Assembly (NCBI GenBank): GCA_964059195.1
Contig: CAXKWD010000005.1
Coordinates: 137,159,686-137,223,685 of the forward strand
Length of the DNA stretch: 64,000 nucleotides
Reading direction: 5' to 3'
Source: Ectobius pallidus
Taxonomy: Eukaryota > Arthropoda > Insecta > Blattodea > Ectobiidae
The position numbers were made by a program, and so were the translations under genes. Each line of letters opens with the position of its first letter. Position 1 is the stretch's first letter. The notes under the pieces were generated by a model. That model was not told the DNA's origin. It saw only the letters and a list, made by a program, of their open reading frames with translations, and ran no database searches. This document shows, piece by piece, positions 57,374 to 64,000 of this stretch.

Positions 57374-57639
57374 ATATTATAGGTTATAGTAATAAATATT
57401 AATCCAGGGAATAACAGCATAAGCACCTGCATCCTCCTAACCATTCATCTGATTTCATTGTCTAGAAAAGAAAACCGTTCGTATTCCTATCACTGTTGTA
57501 AATACACAGTGGAGGTAGGCCTTTTGTATTATATTGTCTTGCACTGTTGTTGTCATTTATATTTTATTATTATTGCTTTTTGAAGTGAAACTTCTTTAGC
57601 CGCGGTAGGGGTAAATCCAGAACTTGTGTCACGCTCAAA

Positions 57640-57735
57640 AATCGTCACGAAATGAGTGTCACACTCAAAATCGTCACGAAATTAGTGAGGTGTGACGGAA
57701 CGGACTGCACAGAAAATAATCAACTCAATTATTAG
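57640..57735 (+). repeat. Cargo direct repeat, left copy (partner 59137-59197)
   Basis: AAAATCGTCACGAAATTAGT, then GTGACGGAACGGACTGCACA and GAAAATAATCAACT, recurs at 59137 as AAAATCGTCACGAAAATAGC with GCACAGAAAACAATCAGCT. An additional CGTCACGAAATGAGTGTCAC precedes the left copy. Confidence 0.6.
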
Positions 57736-57858
57736 GAATAATCAACTGCTACACGATTTAAAGGACAAAATAAAATACTCAATGGGGAAACTAACGATAG
57801 AAGGTTATGGAAAGGAAAATTTTCAGACCTCGTACGAGGACCTGCAAATGGGAATAGT

Positions 57859-57859
57859 A

Positions 57860-57911
<52 letters not shown>

Positions 57912-57933
57912 TAATATTAACAATAATAATAAT
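57859..57933. repeat. AAT microsatellite
   Basis: About 20 AAT units with a few C interruptions, directly beside the LINE tail. Confidence 0.9.
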
Positions 57934-57939
57934 ACTTGA

Positions 57940-58022
57940 TCAATGACAATAGACAATTCCTAAGCAAGCTAAAGGAATATTATCTATTTTATGGAACTCG
58001 GAGGTTCATAACCGCGCTTAAA
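57940..58022 (-). mobile_element. LINE 3' UTR fragment, minus strand
   Basis: TCAATGACAATAGACAATTC through TTATGGAACTCGGAGGTTCA matches 41590-41665 (minus). It is the last 80 bases of the LINE, with none of the coding region. Confidence 0.7.
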
Positions 58023-58024
58023 AA

Positions 58025-58625
58025 ATAAAAAAAATAATTATAATGAGACGCAAAACTTTTGCCTCTGTTATGAACTCTTATTTTAAATGGAACACCCTTA
58101 TATTTTGAATAGTGCTCATTGAGCGCTTTTTCAGAAATACCCACACGAGATACTTCTTTGCAAATTTATTCAAGAAAACAGAAAACTAATAATATCAGTA
58201 AAACGCTTCTTTTGTGATCTGCCCCGTCAAGCTCTATGCGGGCCGTCATAACCTCAGCAGAGGTTAAACTTACATTAAAGTTTACTTTTTTGTATGTAAG
58301 AGGTACATTTTCTCACCTACAATCTTGACATTTTATCATTTGTTTATTTAGCTGTTTTACATACACTGAAAAAAAAAATTGAATCGGTTAGTCTCTAAAA
58401 TATTTTCAGGTCATAATGTACTTCAAAATGTAGTTATTATTTTTTAAAATAAAAAAATCACGTTTCAGTAAAAAAAATATGAAAAATCCTTTTTTCAGTA
58501 GGCCAACTAATACAGGATGGGTATATTGATCTAGTCTCTAGCTTAATAGTTAATTTTGAGAAAAGGTAGGTGGTTGTACATGGTTATTTAACGACGGTTA
58601 TGTACTGAAACTTAGGCCTGTGGCT
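58025..58625. other. No gene seen in this part of the cargo
   Basis: AT-rich with several A runs. No recognised repeat. Confidence 0.4.
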
Positions 58626-58629
58626 GTCG

Positions 58630-58762
58630 CCAATGTGCCGGAATTTTGTCCCGCAGAAGTTCTTTTACATAGCAGTAAATCTACTGTCACATAAACGACA
58701 TCGACCTGGGCCAGGATCAAACCCAGCGATACTAAATACGCCACCCAGGCCGACGAGAAAAT
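58630..58762 (-). mobile_element. SINE-D copy (tRNA-derived), minus strand
   Basis: The reverse strand reads GTCGGCCTGGGTGGCGTATT (A-box region), CTGGGTTTGATCCTGGCCCA (B box), then a body with AGTAGATTTACTGCTATGTA and TTCTGCGGGACAAAATTCCG. It matches the fragment at 500-640. Confidence 0.7.
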
Positions 58763-58799
58763 GTAAGCCTACATTGTATTTAACATTATAAAGATAGGC

Positions 58800-59136
58800 T
58801 ATTCCGTTTCCCTTTCTTTATTCTATTATCGCTTTACGGCAGCTGAGACCCCCTGTCTGCTACACAGAGCAGCAACTACTCCAGCACAGGTGTATTGCGT
58901 GTGCTCTAACCAAGACTTCGCAGGCGGTCATACCCTAGCCTGTTGCGAATAATAGCAACTTCCACGTTAAAGTGATATGACGTACTTCGATACCCAATGA
59001 CATTACCTTTGTATCAGTGCCCTTCATAACTCCGTTAACATTGACTACAGAGGGAGACTTTCTTGTAGCAGTTTTACGACAGAAGTTCTTTTTGAAGGGA
59101 ATCCGAGAGCTAACCCAAAGTTGCGTTACGAAGAAA
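58800..59136. other. GC-richer cargo segment, no recognised gene
   Basis: It stands out from the AT-rich flanks. A 69-codon minus frame (58935-59144) includes RKSPSVVNVNGVMKGTDTK, which I do not recognise. Confidence 0.4.
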
Positions 59137-59197
59137 ATCGTCACGAAAATAGCGGGGCTGTGACCGATTGCACAGAAAACAATCAGCTGAATAAAAT
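59137..59197 (+). repeat. Cargo direct repeat, right copy
   Basis: Partner of 57640-57735, shorter and diverged. Confidence 0.6.
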
Positions 59198-59637
59198 TTA
59201 AAAAAATAAAGAGTCCAAAATGAAAAATACAAAATAAAAAAATAAAATAAAAAAACCAAAATTAAAGAAGTCCTTAAACCCAAAATTTAAAAATCCAACA
59301 ATCCAAAATTGAAAAAATTGAAGAATTAAAAAATCCAAGTTTCACTTCTGTTGCGTGGCTTTCCACGGACCCTATTTTTTAAATATTTACTTTAGATTGT
59401 TCTCATCTTCGTATAGCATTATTATAATTATCGTGTCGCATCATATTGTATTGTATTATTAGTGTTACATTTATTTCTTTGTCTTGTGCATAGTAAACGC
59501 AATATAGGCATGTGCGCTGGATTTATTCTTTTGAAGATTTATTGAAAGAATAAAGATACCATACAATACCAGATTTCAACCTAGTATGATGATAGAGGGG
59601 AGTTAAAACAGCTCAGCGATAAGAGGGTTATTCAGGT

Positions 59638-59911
59638 CATGGGCGTAACGAGGGGGGGTTGGGGGTTTGAACCCCCCCATTGATTAAAAAAGGGAAAATT
59701 GTACTATTTATTTCATTATTGTGATATATCACCTTTTTAAAAAATCTGCTTATAAATTACTTAATGAGTTTAAAGCGTGGAAAGCTTAAAACTCGTTATT
59801 GTGCATCTTAATTTTTTAAATTTTCCGGGGGGAGGACCCCGGAACCAGGGGGTTCCAATGTGATTCAATGTTATAACCCCCCCCCATATGGTCGGCCTGG
59901 TTACGCCTATG
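59638..59911 (+). mobile_element. hAT-like element, copy 3 (right end of the composite)
   Basis: It starts CATGGGCGTAACGAGG (one change in the terminal repeat relative to copy 2) and ends GGTTACGCCTATG. The body closely matches copy 2, with one tandem unit. A GGAACCAGGGGGTTCC palindrome has formed near 59843-59858. Confidence 0.85.
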
Positions 59912-59919
59912 ACTAAGGG

Positions 59920-62380
59920 CGATGTCATATTTTGAGTAAAAACAAAATATTTGCAAAATTATGAGAAATTCAAATTTGAAAGCTGGCCTTTCTCAAATTC
60001 ATGTTATTAATTTAGAAAACTATTATCAAAAATGATCTTTTACTAAGTAATTTGTATAAATTCCAATTTGTTTTAGTATTGAAATAAGTTTTGTAACGTA
60101 ATAAAATATATAAGTCATTGTAAATTGTAAATACTAGGTCTGAAAGTCATGGACATGTGGCATTTTTCAAATGCATGTCCAGTTGACCATCACCAATTGA
60201 ATTCCCAACATCGAGTGATTCAATGGAAATATAAGTTACCACATGTCCAGGGCACGTAGGATATCTCAATTTCATTACAGCTTCGTTAATCTCTACAAAA
60301 CTAAGAAACTAAAGGACATGCCAGTTTTCTCTCTGTATAGATGGGTCTAGATGAATTTAATATATTCCTACCATAAAGTGATTTTGCCAAAAAGTGGCCA
60401 CGAGAGGGTTTCTCAATTTCGTGATTCTATAATGTCACTGATATTAAGATAATTTTTTATGGGAAAGTTTATAATTCTTATCACCACTGTAATCACCATC
60501 TTGATCAACATCACCTTCATTATCTTCATAAACATCACCATACTCTTCATAATCGTTGTGATCTTCACTACAATAATTATAATCAATAACAGCCACACTA
60601 TTAAATGTGTAGCAGAAATAAATTGAAGTAAAATAAATTTGCAAGCCTGCCTACAACAACATGCTCATGGTTCATTTTCACCAGGGGGTGCCTTATATAT
60701 AACTGATAATAGATCATCTTAGAGTGAATGTCATATTTCCTAAATCTTCAGGGCATCTTTTTTGCTGGTTTAGATGTCTCAATAATTAAAACCATTATTA
60801 AGTACAGTAACATTTTTTACACCTGACACTACTCGGATCGATGCTCAGTAGCCTGGACGAGTATATTATCGAAATATTGTCGTTTGAAGGGGCTTTCTCG
60901 TATGCCAAGAAAGTCACACCATCAAATGATAACATTTCGGCAATAAACACATCCAGGTTAATGAGTATCTATGAAAACAGTGTCGGGCCTAATAAATAAA
61001 ATTACTGTAAACTAGCTATTTTTTTTAAGAATACCTCTACAATAATGGCCTTTAATTAGAGATTGTGTTAAAAAAGGCTACTCTTTCGATACCTTGCGAC
61101 AGATATGACGAAAATATAATCAAATAAAGCAAGTTCAGTTCTGTATTTTCTAAGAATATCGTTAAACTGGAATTGACTCATTCACTGTCATCAGGAGACC
61201 CTGTGAATATAAAACTGGGTAACTCTTGTTTTATGATCTACATAAATCACAAACGATTAAATGCTAATAGGCTGTAACACTTTCATAACTAGACGGTTTA
61301 TGACCTAGCTGGATTCATAAAACCAGAGCGACGTTTTCATACAAAGTGCATTTGGCATACATAACAAACCAAATTGGATAAAAGGAAAAGCGAGGTTATG
61401 GACACCGTGAGATCGGCAGGGAATCGGCCAAGAGAAAGGAATTCGCTCCATATATAGTGTCTTATTGCGTGATGCATCAATATTATCCACCATTCATCTG
61501 GCAATAAGATACTGCACGTCTTCATTCCTGATGTCCATAACTTTGTTGTGACTTATGTAACCACTCATAACACCGTCAAGTATCTCTTGGGCATCTTGTC
61601 AGATTTATGATTCTTGGATAATATCTTGTGTCAAATGAAGCTCACTATTTCTTTCAATATTTTAAATGTTTCTTTGTTATCGTGCTTTATGCATTTGCAT
61701 TTTGACCTGCTTCAGTCAGTATACTCCACAAACTGATTTTATCGTACCACAAAAGTCCGGATAAAAGTGAATGGTCGTTTGCAAACAATAGGTCAAAAGA
61801 AACATGCTGAAGTTCCATTCATGTGAACTGCATAAGTATTCCACAGACGTGTGTTTGTTTTTATTATTATTATTAATTTTATTTTTTAAATCTTATATTC
61901 AAACTGACGCCAAATGCAGCGTTTGGTCTAATGATCTCAATACACATTTCAGTTTTTCAAATATGAAGCTTTTGCAGTAAATATAACAACGCTTTTTGTT
62001 TGTTACAGGTATGTAGTGTTCCTCTGACATTTCACTAGAACAGTTTCTGAAAGTAAGTACACTACTTCAAGACATCGGAGTTTTAAATCCATGGATTTAT
62101 TTAGTAATCCTAGTTTTTGATACGTGCGCGTGTTTGTGTAAGTGCGTGTGTGTGTGCATACGCATGCATGTCCAAGTGGAATACTTTTGCCCCACTAATT
62201 CCCCATATCTATGAAATACGTTCTACAAACAGTCATCTTTTGTAAGTTTAAGGTTTTATTACTCTTTTTCATCCGTCAGAATTTTTATACGAAATCACTC
62301 AAAGGATTTTTACACTATTTTCTGAACTCAACATTATACAATCATTGCACTAAAACTTCTATTATCGTAGTAGTCTTATA
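59920..62380. other. No supported gene
   Basis: A CATCAC/CTTCAT-rich tract lies at about 60475-60570. GGACATGTGG near 60152 and CCACATGTCC near 60240 form a short inverted pair. Frames of 61-66 codons have no motif. A GTGT/GCGT-rich patch lies at 62125-62160. Confidence 0.4.
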
Positions 62381-62384
62381 ATTA

Positions 62385-63148
62385 GGGCCCGGATTTTTAG
62401 GGTTTTATAAACCCTGTTTTAGTTTTTAAACAATTTAAAATAGTTTTATTTATTTATTTTTTTTAAATTTTCAGACAATTTTTTTAAAGTTTCACTTTAA
62501 TAAGTACAATAAACACACTGAAAAAATATATTAATTCATTTTATTTTTACTTAAATTTCCATGGCTCTGAACCACAAAACTTTAGGAATACTTTTTGCTT
62601 AGTAATAGAACTACACCTATCGTTTGCAACTCTACCATAATTATAAACTCAAGAAGAACGTTTTTCAAATTAATAAAACAACTTTTAGAATACTTTCCTT
62701 TCGGCATCTGGCTGGAGCAAACATTGCGAATAAAATGCGAGTGTAAGCTTCCTAAGAATGCCTTTAAGTTGCTTGAAAGAAACCGAGGATTTCGGATCAA
62801 TTAAGATTCCCTTTACCAGGACAATGGGATACAAAATTACAAAACGCAATGCTTACAAAATAATATTCTGTCAACAAAGAGCAAGATGGAAAATGTAGGT
62901 AGTTTTATAAATTATAATTTTAGTAGAACAATAATAATTCGATTAATTACATTTATTATTGTTATTTTATCATATTTTACTTGAAAAACAGTTTTGGCCA
63001 TTTTAGTTTTTAACGTCTTATTTAGCCATTGTTAGGTTTTATTAGTTTGGACTATGTGACTGAGAATGAAACGGATTAATTATGCTAAAATATCACAGTT
63101 AGCTAGAAAGGAAAAAAACATATTTTAAAACCTAAGAATCCGGGACCC
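62385..63148 (+). mobile_element. T1 family, copy 2 with best-preserved ends (764 bp)
   Basis: It starts GGGCCCGGATTTTTAGGGTT and ends AACCTAAGAATCCGGGACCC. The reverse of the end, GGGTCCCGGATTCTTAGGTT, matches the start with few differences, which defines the terminal inverted repeat of the family. The internal frames on both strands at 62582-62804 have no motif. No target duplication is evident (left ATTA, right ACTT). Confidence 0.75.
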
Positions 63149-63982
63149 ACTTTACTCACTAAGATATAAAAGAAAGTGAACTCACTGTACTAATATCGTA
63201 ATACAAAACATACGAAAAATTTGTTTTTCATTTTCCAAATCGTTCTAAGGAATTGTTGAATTGTAAGGCAAGTTGATAATATTAATTAAAAATTTTAGTG
63301 TTCTGTTAACATGTTATCGTAAAACATTGTCGAGCTCATCTACAGTAGTTCGTTCGATGTCGATACCTCTTAAGTATCGAAGATATCTAGGTATCAAACG
63401 TATCGAGAACCCATCTCTTGTTTTTAATCCTTTAATAAAAACACAGCAACGATATCCGAAGTCTGGTTATCACATTATTCGTAGGCTGTGATAAGGTGAG
63501 GACTTTTAAAGAAAGAAGGTTTTATTAATCAAGTATTATATATGTCTATGTGTATATTTCAGAATGGTTTCTCCTGGGTGAAGGTTTCGACCTTTTAACT
63601 AGAGTGCAGGAATAATTAGAAAGTTAATTAGCAGAGCCCAAAAAAGGTCCTGGACAAAGAGGGGCTAAGTTTCTCAGAATTCGTCTCATCAAGGCGTCGA
63701 GACCTGACCCCTGAACACAAACTATTAATTATTTTTGTTTTGATGCCTGTTTTTTTATGGCGATATCCTACTTCTGCAAGCTAAATGATTTTTTAAAAAC
63801 TGTATTCAGACTGGAGCGCTGTTTATTTACTGACCGCCTCGTTTGAATTTTCGAAGGTGCACTAAATCTCTTCTTTTGCTAATGAGCTTAAGGTTTAAAA
63901 CTTATATTTATGTGATAGGTTACAAAGTTTTAAATAATCACAGAACTGCAGCATACGCCGAAAGAGGTCACGTTTTTGGAAA
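63149..63982. other. No supported gene
   Basis: A 72-codon plus frame (63273-63491) ends just before ATAAGGTGAGGAC, a donor-like site, but its stop precedes the site. No motif was recognised. Confidence 0.3.
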
Positions 63983-63984
63983 TA

Positions 63985-64000
63985 CAGTAGAACTCCAACT
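63985..64000 (+). mobile_element. pogo/Tigger-like terminus cut by the window edge
   Basis: CAGTAGAACTCCAACT follows a TA (63983-63984). The same start appears on the reverse strand at 51156. The body lies outside the window. Confidence 0.5.

Larger units (their letters stand above)
57106..59911. mobile_element. Candidate composite hAT-like transposon (2806 bp)
   Basis: Two same-orientation hAT-like copies (57106-57373 and 59638-59911) bracket about 2.26 kb. ACTAAGGG lies immediately left of the left copy (57098-57105) and immediately right of the right copy (59912-59919). Neither copy has a duplication of its own: the left copy has ATATTATA on its inner side, and the right copy has ATTCAGGT on its inner side. 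The simplest reading is one integration of the whole block. The cargo holds an AAT repeat, a LINE tail, a SINE-D, a GC-richer patch and a direct repeat, but no recognised gene. Confidence 0.65.

Noticed and set aside
57374..57381. Own target duplication for the left hAT copy of the composite
   Set aside because: ATATTATA on its right does not match ACTAAGGG on its left; only the outer ends of the whole block match.
60413..60644. Histidine- or aspartate-rich frames
   Set aside because: They arise from a CATCAC/CTTCAT low-complexity tract.

Overview
This window looks like a gene-poor stretch of a large, AT-rich animal genome, most likely an arthropod. I see no ribosome-binding sites, operons or compact coding structure. 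There are many tRNA-derived SINEs, LINE tails, Helitron, hAT-like and pogo-like remnants, foldback elements and microsatellites. The repeat families and the very frequent palindrome TAGGCCTA fit a hemimetabolous insect such as a cockroach or termite, but that assignment is an inference. No protein-coding gene of the host could be supported. The longest open frames (about 60-130 codons) are either transposon remnants, translated microsatellites or chance frames. The window may be intergenic or lie inside a very large intron.

Layout. 1-6.2 kb: a Helitron 3' end, LINE reverse-transcriptase remnants (about 1.6 and 5.3 kb) and two short tandem duplications. 6.2-13 kb: mostly featureless, with a TAC microsatellite and one SINE at 10.4-10.9 kb. 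13.0-14.2 kb: a foldback element with a nested 385-bp hAT-like element that has a perfect 8-bp target duplication. 17.4 kb: a LINE endonuclease fragment. 19-21 kb: SINEs. 21.5-25.6 kb: Helitron territory, including one apparently complete element (23297-25578) with TC and CTAG ends in an A/T target, a dimeric tandem array and doubled 3' ends. 26-30 kb: three terminal-inverted-repeat or foldback elements. 31-41 kb: SINEs, a 1-kb inverted-repeat element and LINE 3' ends. Two SINEs here (37926-38232 and 40366-40631) have perfect 13-bp target duplications. 42-43 kb and 62.4-63.1 kb: two copies, and at 52.4 kb an inverted partial copy, of a roughly 760-bp terminal-inverted-repeat family. 45.7-46.2 kb: a second hAT-like family with a perfect 8-bp duplication. 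54-56 kb: a head-to-head SINE pair and two more SINEs.

57.1-59.9 kb holds the most interesting structure. Two short hAT-like copies in the same orientation flank about 2.26 kb of unrelated DNA. The only matching 8-bp target duplication (ACTAAGGG) lies outside the whole block, as expected if the pair moved together as a composite transposon.

Family assignments rest on termini, target duplications, tRNA-like A/B boxes and short protein motifs read by eye. No database search was possible, and family labels such as SINE-A or T1 are local to this report.
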